Below, one piece after another: positions 42,177 through 51,117 of a DNA stretch of 64,000 nucleotides (positions are counted from its first letter, which is position 1; each line of letters begins with the position of its first letter). Both the position numbers and the translations under genes were made by a program. The stretch comes from Afifella aestuarii (GTDB lineage: Bacteria > Pseudomonadota > Alphaproteobacteria > Rhizobiales > Afifellaceae): the NCBI RefSeq assembly GCF_004023665.1, contig NZ_SAUF01000002.1:1156391-1220390 (forward strand), written 5' to 3'. The notes under the pieces were generated by a model. That model did no database searches. It was not told the origin of the DNA and was given only the letters and a program-made list of their open reading frames with translations.

Positions 42177-45100
42177 TTAAAATTGCGACGGGCATTGGAA
42201 TTCGCTCAGAGCCGGGAGCTGGAAAGGATTGAGGACAGACCCGAACTGGACGTCGAAGACCGCCTGGCGTGGGCCGTCATCGAAGCGCACGCGCATCAGG
42301 TCATTGCGATGGGAGACGATCGTCGCTTCATCGAAAATGCGGAATGGCGACCAGTCTCCACTGCGCGTCATCGCTTGGCTGATGTCTCCGGGCTGGAAAG
42401 CAATGCGCGACTGATTGTCGGTCTCGCTTGAGGGCCAACGGATCGTCTTTCCGATTTTGGGTCCGTGATAATAGACGACCCGCTCATTCTCGATCTCCAG
42501 CAGGACTGCGTTGGCGTTTTGCGAGAGCGAGACAGGCTCCACGTTGATCGCCACAGACGGCTCCTCGCTGTTGGGCGGAAAAAACGCGCGGCGGATCTCG
42601 TGAGCGCGCTCAAATTGGGCGATCGCTTGCGCTTCCAGTCCATCGGCGCCGAAGGTGCCGCGCCACGTCCAGGGGCTCGCGGTGGTGTCGACGAAGGGCG
42701 CGAGCCGCTCTTCGAAGAACGTTGCAAAAAGCCCCTGCGGTCCGAACAGCCGGGTGAAGTCGGCAAGTGAGACATCATCCGGCGAATCTCGCGTGAACGG
42801 ATAGCGGTTGGTGACGGCGGCCGCGCACAGGTTCGCTCCGCTGCTCGCCCAGGCTTCGCGGGCGCTTGTGCGGGCCGTCTTCACCGCAAGTGCGCTGATG
42901 TCTGCGGAAAGGCCCGCCATCCACGTGGCGACCGGCTCCGGCAAGCGGCGCGCGGTCTGCAGCAAATCCTGGTTCGCCTTGGTGAGCTCGCCCTCCGCAT
43001 TGAAGACCTCGGCCACGGCCGCTGTGGACGTCGAGGCGCGGGAGAGCTGCTGATAGATCGTGTCGATCAGGGGTTGGAGTGCGGCTATCTGTGACGGCTT
43101 CTCGCTCCCATCGGCAGAGGTCGCGTCACTGTTTCGTCCCTCGGCTTGTTCCGGCACTTCCAAGGCGGCGCGCAATGGTCCGTATGGGTCTGGCGCATTG
43201 GCGAGCGCAAGCGGGGACGCAGAGCTCGAGGCCGCAGCCGCGCCAGCGGATTCGGCGATTTCGGTAGCCTTGCCTTCCGTCATGACAGGTCGAAGGTCGG
43301 TCGCTTCGGCGACGGCTTGAGCCAGGGACTCAATTGGGCTCGGATCGGTCGCGAGTAGCCGCGCGGTTTCTGTTTCTTCGGCTAAGGTCTGACTGGGGCG
43401 CACCCTGATGTCGCCGAGAAGCTCGGACCAGCGGCGCTGAAATGTGTCGAAATAGATGTCGAGTGCTGCGTTCGATACCGCGTCGATGGTTGTCGGTTGC
43501 ACCGTTGACGAAGAACCGCGCACCCAGGTTTCGCTCAACGCTTCGCTCGCTGCGTCGCCGAGGAGCGGCAGCACGGCCATACGGTAGCCGTTCCCTGTAT
43601 AAAGACCGTCGATACCTGCGCGCAGACTGTCGCCCGAAGCACGTTCGAAAGCGCGTTCGCCGATGGGACCCAAGGCGTCGGCAGGCACGAAGGAAGGGAG
43701 CGCACTCGCTGTGGACTTCGACGCAAGAATATCGAAAGCGCGCTGGGCATAGCTGCGGTCGGAGATCTTGTCTCGGGTCTCCGCGATCAGTCGGTTGTCC
43801 AGGGTGAGCGGAGGCAAAGTGCCCGTCGCCATGGCGCCCGTATGCGCAACCAGAGCCTCGCGGACGCCAGCGCGTCCTTCTTCAGGATAGAGTTCGGAAA
43901 AAAGCTGCTTCGACTGCGAGACCACGTAGTCGGGATCGAGATCGCCGAGGCCGCCCAGCATCCCATAGAGCTTAAGCGCCTCGAAAAGCGCGGCAGGATC
44001 GTCGCTTTCGCGCATCGTGGTCTGAAGTTGCACCAACAGGCGCGGCAAGAGAAGGGCGTTGAGAGCTCGTTGATAAGCCGCGCGTCGACGGCTTTCGATC
44101 TTAGGCCGTTGATCGAGCCCAAAGCTGGCGGGCCACACGCCGGGGCGCTCGAAACTGTCGGCGATCGCGGAAAGATTGTTGAGAGCGGGCAGGATGCGCA
44201 GGAAGTCCGCATCGTCGACATCGCGAACGGGGATGCCTTTGACCGCGTCCTGATAGGCGTCAATCCGCTCTTCAGCCTGCGCGAGCGCTGCCGTGTTCCG
44301 AAAATATGTGAGGGTCCAGCTCGTCATCACGAAAGCGAGAACCAGGGCCGCTGCGCCGTAAGCTATCCGGCGCACCATCCGCTGACGTGACGACAGGCGC
44401 CGATCGCGATTGACGAGTGAGGCCTCGCCAAAAATGACGTCTTTGAACAGGCGGGTAAGAAAATAGCTGCGCCGCATGCGAGGGATCGGTTGGGCGGACA
44501 ATCCCCGTTCGCCTTCCGTCATCTGAGTTCCAGATGCGAGATAGACGCCGCGCACCAATGGCGCTTCTACCAGCTTCGAACCCGAGCAGAGTTCGACCAG
44601 TATCTCGTGAACCGTATCCTTGAGAGCCGACAATTCGGCTGGGAAACGAAAGATGCGGCCCCGCACCGCGACATCCGGCTCCTGCTGAAGGCGCTCGATC
44701 AGCATTGATCCGACGCGCTCCTGCAAGAGCGAGAATTCTTCGAGAAAGCGCTCGGGGAGGTCCTTGGCTTTGTCGCTGTCGGCGAGATCGAAGGTCATGC
44801 CCCAGACCTGTTCCCGGTCGCTCCGGTTGAAGCCGTCGAAGAACTCGATGAAGCCGGTCAGAAGGTCGGCTTTCGTCAAGACCAGATAGGCCGGTATGCG
44901 AGCCTTGAGCACCTCGTCCATTTCATTGAGGCGCTTGCGGATGGCGCGCACTTCCTCCAGCCGTGCGTCGGGCGGACGATCGACGAGGTCGGCGATCGAC
45001 AAGGTGATCAACACACCGTTCACTGGCTGTGAGCGCCGATATTTCCGTATGAGATTGAGGAACCCGTCCCACCCGGCCTTCGCCGCGCCGGACAGATCGT

Positions 45101-45698
45101 CTTGGGTCGTGTAGCGTCCGGCGGTGTCGACGAGGATCGCCTCCTCACAGAACCACCAATTGCAGCTTCGGGTGCCGGCTATGCCGCGTGTGCCTTCCCC
45201 TTCGGCCATGCCGACCGGGAAGGTCAGGCCGGAATGAGTGATGGCCGTGGTCTTGCCGGAGCCCGGCGCACCGAAAAGCACGTACCAGGGCAACTCGTAG
45301 ATATAGCCGAAGCGCTTGCGCGATACGCGACGCAAGAGGGCCAGGGCCTGCCGGAGCTGGTTGCGGATCTCATCCACCTCGGCGGTCCGCTCGCCTTCGG
45401 CAAGCGCCTCGGCATCCTGCTCGATGCCTTCGACCAGCTCATTGTCGCGCCTCCGCGAGCGGAGAAAAGAGATGCCGAGATAGAGAAGCCAGGCGGCAAG
45501 GACCACTCCAATGGCAATGAGGCGGTTGCCCGCACTCGCCAGCGGTTGGAAATCGCCGAATTTGAGGAGATAGCCGTAGAACCAGATGACGAAACCGATC
45601 GCGACGACCCAGATAACCGAAAGGAATCGGCGGCCGATGAAGCCGGAATAGGCGTCGACGTAAGAGCGGATCGTGTAGAAGTAGCTCAGCGGGTTCAT
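42177..45698 (-). CDS. tssM: T6SS membrane-complex protein TssM (IcmF)
   Basis: 1173 residues. Two N-terminal TM helices (SVIWVVAIGFVIWFYGYLL, LIAIGVVLAAWLLYLGISF) flank a short cytoplasmic turn. A cytoplasmic NTPase-like domain follows with an intact Walker A (FGAPGSGKTTAI) and ILVDTAGRY. A third TM (AAALVLAFVMTSWTLTYF, near 440) leads to the long periplasmic IcmF/DUF1215 region. With TssL it forms the trans-envelope anchor of the secretion apparatus. Start overlaps the tssL stop (ATGA). Confidence 0.96.
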   Translation of the reverse strand: MNPLSYFYTIRSYVDAYSGFIGRRFLSVIWVVAIGFVIWFYGYLLKFGDFQPLASAGNRLIAIGVVLAAWLLYLGISFLRSRRRDNELVEGIEQDAEALAEGERTAEVDEIRNQLRQALALLRRVSRKRFGYIYELPWYVLFGAPGSGKTTAITHSGLTFPVGMAEGEGTRGIAGTRSCNWWFCEEAILVDTAGRYTTQDDLSGAAKAGWDGFLNLIRKYRRSQPVNGVLITLSIADLVDRPPDARLEEVRAIRKRLNEMDEVLKARIPAYLVLTKADLLTGFIEFFDGFNRSDREQVWGMTFDLADSDKAKDLPERFLEEFSLLQERVGSMLIERLQQEPDVAVRGRIFRFPAELSALKDTVHEILVELCSGSKLVEAPLVRGVYLASGTQMTEGERGLSAQPIPRMRRSYFLTRLFKDVIFGEASLVNRDRRLSSRQRMVRRIAYGAAALVLAFVMTSWTLTYFRNTAALAQAEERIDAYQDAVKGIPVRDVDDADFLRILPALNNLSAIADSFERPGVWPASFGLDQRPKIESRRRAAYQRALNALLLPRLLVQLQTTMRESDDPAALFEALKLYGMLGGLGDLDPDYVVSQSKQLFSELYPEEGRAGVREALVAHTGAMATGTLPPLTLDNRLIAETRDKISDRSYAQRAFDILASKSTASALPSFVPADALGPIGERAFERASGDSLRAGIDGLYTGNGYRMAVLPLLGDAASEALSETWVRGSSSTVQPTTIDAVSNAALDIYFDTFQRRWSELLGDIRVRPSQTLAEETETARLLATDPSPIESLAQAVAEATDLRPVMTEGKATEIAESAGAAAASSSASPLALANAPDPYGPLRAALEVPEQAEGRNSDATSADGSEKPSQIAALQPLIDTIYQQLSRASTSTAAVAEVFNAEGELTKANQDLLQTARRLPEPVATWMAGLSADISALAVKTARTSAREAWASSGANLCAAAVTNRYPFTRDSPDDVSLADFTRLFGPQGLFATFFEERLAPFVDTTASPWTWRGTFGADGLEAQAIAQFERAHEIRRAFFPPNSEEPSVAINVEPVSLSQNANAVLLEIENERVVYYHGPKIGKTIRWPSSETDNQSRIAFQPGDISQAMTRSGDWSPFRIFDEATIVSHRNDLMRVRFDDGPRQAVFDVQFGSVLNPFQLPALSEFQCPSQF

Positions 45699-47254
45699 TG
45701 GGTCTTGTCTCCGCCTTCAAGAGCGGCCGGAGTCTGCGCTTCGGGTTGGTCGGAGGGGGCTATCGGTGGCGCGCCTTCCTGCGCAGGCGTGCCGGAAGAC
45801 GTCTGGTTGAGCCGGGCCGCTGCGTCGGTCATGACGAGGATCTCGGTGCGCCGATTCATTTCGCGCCCCTCAGGTGTGTCGTTGCTGGCGAGCGGATCGC
45901 TGTCGGCACGTCCCTCTGTGGTGATCGCATCCGGCCCCGTGTAGAGAGCGAGAATGTCGCCGACAGCTTTCGCGCGGGCCTCAGACAGATCCCAATTTGA
46001 GGGGAACTGGACCGTGCGGATCGGCACATTATCGGTGTAGCCGACGACGACGGCTTTGAATCCCTCCGACGACAGCGCGCCGCCGATACGTTGGATCAGG
46101 CCGCGAAAATCCGGGTTCACGTCGGCGCTTCCCGTCTCGAACAGGCCGGAATTGGCGATGCGCACCCGCAGCCGGCCGTTCGCGTCCGATAGTGTCACGA
46201 GGCCGGCGTCGACCTCGGGCTGAAGAAACGCCAAGAGATTGTCGAGGCGCGTCGGCTCTTTGGGAGCCTCCGGCTGCTCGACCACGGCCGTTCGCGTGAC
46301 CGGTTCCTCCTTCGATGGTGGCTCCTTATCCACCTCCGGCGGCATCTCGCGTTCTCGCGGATAAGCTATGGCGGCGAGGCTCGGCGCTTCGCTCGGCGGC
46401 AGATCAGCCAGGCGACGGGCCGTCACGTCGGAGTCCTGGTTCAGCCAGAGAGTGAACAGAAGATAGCTGAGCCCGAGCGCCAGAACGAGACATGCCAGGA
46501 GCGTCCAAAGCACCGTGGCGGTGCGCAACGGCTTGTGACGAGCCACCACTCCGCGCCAATGGGGCGAGAGTTCCCGCTCGAAGACACCGTACTGGCCGAG
46601 GAGCGTCCGGTAGAGGCTCTCGCGGATGCGTTCCAGCTCCAGCGTGCCCCGCGGCGAAACCCGCGTGCGTCCCTCGAAGGCGAGCGACAGACAGAGATAG
46701 ATAAGGAGAAGCAGATCCTTGTTGGCGCCGGGGCTTTGATGGAAATGGTCGAGCAGATCGAAGACACGGTCGCCACCGGTGACGTCCATGTGAAAGGTCG
46801 AGACGAGGCCGGACCGGGCCCAGCCCATCCGCTCGCTCCACGGCTTCGACAGGATCACGTCGTCGATCGTGGCACAGACGACGTAATGGGCGGCGCGGGC
46901 CCGTTCCGGGCTGATGCGGGCGCTGGCAAGATCGCGTTCGTAGCGCCGCACGGCATCGATCACCGCCCCGCGCATCTCGTCCATGTTCGGGGCTTTGGTG
47001 CGCTGGCGCAGCTCGTGCGCGAGATTGAGAAGCGGAGCGGCCGACGCGACGAGGACTGGCACCTCTTCGCCGCCGAACCGGAAGTCGCGCATGATGGCGG
47101 CCGCCGACCAGCCCGTTGCCGGGCGCGGCTCGTCCGGTGCTTCCGTTTCGTTGCCGGACGCCAAGATGTCGTCGAACGCCATGTTGTCTTGCGCGGCGGC
47201 GGGGTCCGGCTTGGCGTCACCGTTTGGATCGCCGTGAGAGGGAAGGTCGCTCAT
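45695..47254 (-). CDS. tssL: T6SS TssL (DotU) with C-terminal OmpA-like peptidoglycan-binding domain
   Basis: 519 residues from the ATG at 47254 overlapping the tssK stop. An N-terminal disordered acidic tail (1-50) is followed by the DotU domain (VPVLVASAAPLLNLAHELRQ, about 60-240), one TM (VLWTLLACLVLALGLSYLLF), a Pro/Glu linker, and an OmpA domain (FETGSADVNPDF, VVVGYTDNVPI, NWDLSEARAKAVGD, NRRTEILVM) with the Asp and Arg that grip the peptide stem. The tail has Thr37 in NETEAPDEP; Agrobacterium TssL is phosphorylated on an N-terminal Thr recognised by Fha, but residue equivalence is not shown. Confidence 0.95.
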   Translation of the reverse strand: MSDLPSHGDPNGDAKPDPAAAQDNMAFDDILASGNETEAPDEPRPATGWSAAAIMRDFRFGGEEVPVLVASAAPLLNLAHELRQRTKAPNMDEMRGAVIDAVRRYERDLASARISPERARAAHYVVCATIDDVILSKPWSERMGWARSGLVSTFHMDVTGGDRVFDLLDHFHQSPGANKDLLLLIYLCLSLAFEGRTRVSPRGTLELERIRESLYRTLLGQYGVFERELSPHWRGVVARHKPLRTATVLWTLLACLVLALGLSYLLFTLWLNQDSDVTARRLADLPPSEAPSLAAIAYPREREMPPEVDKEPPSKEEPVTRTAVVEQPEAPKEPTRLDNLLAFLQPEVDAGLVTLSDANGRLRVRIANSGLFETGSADVNPDFRGLIQRIGGALSSEGFKAVVVGYTDNVPIRTVQFPSNWDLSEARAKAVGDILALYTGPDAITTEGRADSDPLASNDTPEGREMNRRTEILVMTDAAARLNQTSSGTPAQEGAPPIAPSDQPEAQTPAALEGGDKTQ

Positions 47255-48591
47255 TCGCGTAGCGCCCACAGTTCCATTTCAAGGTTGGGGAAGTCTCCCG
47301 CCAGATGCAGCGCGATGGCAGCTGACGTGTCGAGCTGGCGCCAAAGCGGCGATCCAGTGTCGAGTTCGAAATAGACCCGGCCAGAGCGGTAGGGCAGCTG
47401 ACGTGGCAGCACTGGCAGCGGGCGCACCGGAATGCCGGGCAGAGCCACGTTGACGAGTTCGACGATGCGCTCGACCGGGCCGACCTTGATCTGCGCGGGC
47501 AGCTTGCGACGGATCTCCTCGCCCGGCATGTCTGCGCCCACCACCAGGACAAAGCCCGCACTGGCAAGAAGTGACCGGTCAGGAATTGTGCCCACTCGGA
47601 CGCCGTGCCGACGTTCGACCAGATCGATGGCGACGGCGGTCTGCTCCAGTACTGCGGAGAGCGACGTGCGCAGATCGTCGAAGACGGCGGCAAATGTCGC
47701 CTTGAGGTCGTCATGGCGATAGGGCGGAAACTCGGCGGCGCGCTTGTCCTCGGTGGTGAAGGTGGCGAGTTCGCCGGCCAGTCCGATGCAGAATTCGTAG
47801 AGTACGAGAGGATGGAGCCGGGTCGCATTCGCGGCGATGTGCGCAAGCAAGGGATCGGCGCGATTGAGAATCTGCAGGAGAAAAAAGTCGCCGACTTCGG
47901 CTGTGCCGCGGATCGTCGGATCACCGATGCGATCTGCGATCGCTTCGGCGCGGTGGCGCACGATGCCCAGAAGTTCTCGGATCAACTCAGCGAGGCGCGG
48001 TTCGGCCGCGCAGTTTAGAGACGGGGCGAGATATTCGGGATCGAGGATGACGGCCCGGTCGGAACGAACCTCGACGACACGGGCCAATCCGATGAGATCG
48101 TAACCGGCCAATTCGTCGCCGGTCTTGAGGAAACGCAGATTCAGTCGGGAGATATCGATCGGCGCAATGAAGTCCGTATCGAGATTTGCGTCAGGCGCGT
48201 CGAAGTTCGAAGCGGCCAGCCTGACGCCGGCGCGCGCATCGCCGCCGTCTACGACCGAATAGGCGCGGCCGGGGCGCCGTCCGGGCAGCGCCAGATAGAT
48301 GACCTGCTGCTTTGCGGTTTCTTCAAGCGCGACCGGCGGGGGCAAATCGGTATCGCCGGGTGCCTCGAACGGGGTGCCGTCGGGTAAAATGCCCCTGACG
48401 CTGGACAGGGCGAATTGGCCGACAGCGAGCGCGCCGTGATCGATCTCGATCTCGGAGATACCCCAGGGATAGGCCACGGTTTCTTGACTGGAGGTGCGCA
48501 CGAGGCGCTCCGTCCAGCGGTCCGCCTGCTGGAAGTGTTGTACGCGAAGGAACATGCCCTCGCTCCACGCGACACGGTTTTCGTCCTTCAT
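47251..48591 (-). CDS. tssK: T6SS baseplate protein TssK
   Basis: 446 residues. It opens with the family signature VAWSEGMFLRVQHFQQADRW. Middle segments ILNRADPLLAHIAANATRLH and the C-terminal YFELDTGSPLWRQLDTS are conserved in TssK. It is the adaptor linking the baseplate (TssEFG) to the TssL-TssM membrane complex, as trimers in the cytoplasm. Overlaps tssL and fha by ATGA junctions, so translationally coupled. Confidence 0.95.
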   Translation of the reverse strand: MKDENRVAWSEGMFLRVQHFQQADRWTERLVRTSSQETVAYPWGISEIEIDHGALAVGQFALSSVRGILPDGTPFEAPGDTDLPPPVALEETAKQQVIYLALPGRRPGRAYSVVDGGDARAGVRLAASNFDAPDANLDTDFIAPIDISRLNLRFLKTGDELAGYDLIGLARVVEVRSDRAVILDPEYLAPSLNCAAEPRLAELIRELLGIVRHRAEAIADRIGDPTIRGTAEVGDFFLLQILNRADPLLAHIAANATRLHPLVLYEFCIGLAGELATFTTEDKRAAEFPPYRHDDLKATFAAVFDDLRTSLSAVLEQTAVAIDLVERRHGVRVGTIPDRSLLASAGFVLVVGADMPGEEIRRKLPAQIKVGPVERIVELVNVALPGIPVRPLPVLPRQLPYRSGRVYFELDTGSPLWRQLDTSAAIALHLAGDFPNLEMELWALRE

Positions 48592-50093
48592 CTGCTTCGC
48601 TTCAACCTGTCTTCGACGCTACTGGCGGTATCGATGTCTTCATCGCCTGCGATGAGAGACTTTAGAAATTCCTGAACTGAGAGGTCGCGGCCGTCCTGTC
48701 GGAACTGTGCGCGATAGGCGCGCCAGTAGTCGCGGCGTGGCCACGGCAAGACCGTGCCCGCACTGGCGTCTACACGGGCTTCGAGCGCGCGGGGCTCCAG
48801 CCTCGGCCCGAGCTCGCGCAACAATTGCTCCATCGTCTCGCGGAGGATGGTCTGGCGCTGCGTCAGGGCCGCGATCCGGGTGCCGATGTCCGACTGCCCG
48901 GGAAACGGCCCGGCACCGGAATAACTGATCTCAAGGCCGAACAGACGGCAGATTTCATCGAGAGAATCTTCGCAGTCGCGCAGCATCGACAGCAGGTGAG
49001 AAGTGGTCTCTCCACGGCCGAAATCGCCGTCTGAAGATGGCGACCCGGCGGTTTGCGCCTTTTGCTCAATCTGGGCCGGTGGATCGGTGCGTTCCGCCGG
49101 GACTGATCCAGACCTTCGGGATGGTCCCAGAATATCGGCAATCGCCTGTTCGGTGGTGTCTTCCGGAGCTGCCTGCCCCTCCGCAACCAGGGGCGGGGCA
49201 TCCGGCGTCCCGTCGTGATCAGGTCCGGCGGGGCCGCTTTCGCTCAACGGCGCGTGTGGGTCCGTTGCGTGATCCGGCTCGGAGGTCGAAGGCGTCGGGT
49301 GCTCCTCGGGTGTCGAACCGGAAGTCGTATCCGCCGCCTCAGGTCGAGGTGGCGCCAGGGCGTCGAAGGCGTCGTCGGGAATATCAGCAGCTGGGTCGGG
49401 CCTGCGGCGCCGCCGTCGCGCACCCATGCGGGGAACCGCGGTGCTTAGCGCAGGCCGGTGCTCGATGTTGCTGGCATAATCGCCGCCAGCGTCGGCATTC
49501 CAGTCGTTGGGCAGGAGCGGTTGCGTCGCGTCTGTTTCGGGTGGTCCGCTCCAGCCGATCTCAACCTCGCGGGAGGAGGGGACCGTAAACGTGTCCCGCC
49601 GGGCGGACGCATTGTCGGGTTTACGGTTAGAGGCCTCGCCGTCATCCCAAGCCGCGGCGCCGCTGAGGCCACTTCCCCGCTGACGTCCCGGCGCCACGTC
49701 GGCCAGGATCGAGGAAATGGTCGGCGCCTCGTCGCTGAGACGCAGATCGGTATCGGGATCGTCCAGGTCAGGCTCGGGCTCTCCGTAGATGGTCACCTCG
49801 AAGATCAGGGCGCCGAAGGCGATGACGGAGCCGGATGCGAGCCGCGCTGTCTCGCCCTGGCGCAACAGATTGCTGTCGACACGGATCCCGTGAGCGCTGC
49901 GGTCCTCGAGGACGAAGGATGAGTGGTCACGGCTGATGATGCAGTGAAAATCGGACAGCGTCCCGTCCTGATCCTCGACGATCCAATCGCAGTCCGGACT
50001 GCCGCCGAGGCTGCGACGACCGCGCTCGAACGTCCATGGCCGGCGCGATCCCCGAACCGGTTGCCCTGCGGTCTGTCGTAACTCAAGCCGCAT
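48588..50093 (-). CDS. fha: T6SS FHA-domain protein (Fha/TagH/ImpI)
   Basis: 501 residues from the ATG at 50093. The FHA domain (about 20-90) contains RGRRSLGGSPDCDWIVED, LSDFHCIISRDHSSFVLED and RSAHGIRVDSNLLRQGE: the conserved Ser-x-x-His is kept, but the usual Asn-Gly of the phosphothreonine loop reads His-Gly. A long Pro/Glu/Asp-rich disordered linker (about 120-350) leads to the TagH C-terminal domain (RDCEDSLDEICRLFGLEISY, LPWPRRDYWRAYRAQF). Fha acts as a switch by binding phosphothreonine on TssL or its partner in related systems. The start overlaps the tssG end by 11 nt. Confidence 0.93.
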   Translation of the reverse strand: MRLELRQTAGQPVRGSRRPWTFERGRRSLGGSPDCDWIVEDQDGTLSDFHCIISRDHSSFVLEDRSAHGIRVDSNLLRQGETARLASGSVIAFGALIFEVTIYGEPEPDLDDPDTDLRLSDEAPTISSILADVAPGRQRGSGLSGAAAWDDGEASNRKPDNASARRDTFTVPSSREVEIGWSGPPETDATQPLLPNDWNADAGGDYASNIEHRPALSTAVPRMGARRRRRRPDPAADIPDDAFDALAPPRPEAADTTSGSTPEEHPTPSTSEPDHATDPHAPLSESGPAGPDHDGTPDAPPLVAEGQAAPEDTTEQAIADILGPSRRSGSVPAERTDPPAQIEQKAQTAGSPSSDGDFGRGETTSHLLSMLRDCEDSLDEICRLFGLEISYSGAGPFPGQSDIGTRIAALTQRQTILRETMEQLLRELGPRLEPRALEARVDASAGTVLPWPRRDYWRAYRAQFRQDGRDLSVQEFLKSLIAGDEDIDTASSVEDRLKRSR

Positions 50094-51117
50094 GTGAGGC
50101 TCCTTTCTCCCCGGCCTCCGCCGTGTAGAAAGCCTCGTCGCTGTCTCGCGCTGCCGGGGCAACGCGTGCCCAGCTGTTCCAGCCGAGCCGCGGTTGGGCG
50201 GCGCCCGCGCCGCCCAATTGGCAAAGTGGGACCTGCTCTTTCTTGAGGACCACCTGGACGTCGAAGGTCAGCCCGATGCCGACGAAAAGGCGCGTCAACG
50301 CCACGAGCTCTCTGGCTGCTGCGCCTCCAGGCGCAAACGCGCAATAATCGCGATAGTCCAACGGCCCGAGCACGATCCGAAACCCACTGGAGCGGTCTCT
50401 TACAGCAGTACCGGCCATCGTGTTGACGCCAAGGCGAGCGGTCGGGCCAAGAGCCGTACGGTCGTGCTCGGCAACGGTGAGCCAGCGGGGCCGGAATTGC
50501 TCGATCTTCACCGGGAGGCCGGTGAAGTCGGCGAGCATGGCTCTCAAGCTGGAAGCGTTCCGGGTGCGCTGCGCGAAGAAACCGGCGAAACGGAGGATCA
50601 CGTCGGTATCGACGCCACTCGTCTTCTTGAGGCCGCGCGTTCCGAAGCCGGTCAGCGAGAATAGCGCCGTCAGGAAAGCGTTGCCGGCGCCACGCCCGCC
50701 CCAGCGCAGCCGCCTGGCGAGGTGATACTTCTCCGCCGCGGCGAAAAAGAGCGCTGCCAGGCGGGCACCGAAGACGTCAAAAAAGGCAAGCAAGGCGTGC
50801 GAGCGGTTGCGCTCTTCGCGCATCACCGCCTCGTCATAGGACGGCGGCAATACGCCGAGCGGGCCGATCAGGCCCGATACAGGCGTGGAGGCAATTGCGC
50901 CGTTACGGCCTTGGTCCAGCACAACCGGCACCGATGCCGGAGCCACGCCAAAGGGTGACGTGATGTGAACGTCCGCGTCTTCGGCAGCCAGACGAAACGC
51001 CGTTGAGGGCTCGAACAGCCCAGGCTCCTGGATCAGTCGCTGGCGCAGGCGTGAGATGTCGTCCGCTGGTTCGGTCGCCGCGGGCGCTACGCTGTTGGGT
51101 TTGCGGAGGGCGCTCAT
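50083..51117 (-). CDS. tssG: T6SS baseplate protein TssG (VasB/ImpH)
   Basis: 344 residues. Signatures: LRQRLIQEPGLFEPSTAFRL near the N-terminus, ITSPFGVAPASVPVVLDQGR, GPLGVLPPSYDEAVMREE and LADFTGLPVKIEQFRPRWL. Forms the baseplate wedge with TssF and TssE. The start codon overlaps the tssF stop (ATGA). Confidence 0.95.
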   Translation of the reverse strand: MSALRKPNSVAPAATEPADDISRLRQRLIQEPGLFEPSTAFRLAAEDADVHITSPFGVAPASVPVVLDQGRNGAIASTPVSGLIGPLGVLPPSYDEAVMREERNRSHALLAFFDVFGARLAALFFAAAEKYHLARRLRWGGRGAGNAFLTALFSLTGFGTRGLKKTSGVDTDVILRFAGFFAQRTRNASSLRAMLADFTGLPVKIEQFRPRWLTVAEHDRTALGPTARLGVNTMAGTAVRDRSSGFRIVLGPLDYRDYCAFAPGGAAARELVALTRLFVGIGLTFDVQVVLKKEQVPLCQLGGAGAAQPRLGWNSWARVAPAARDSDEAFYTAEAGEKGASHAA

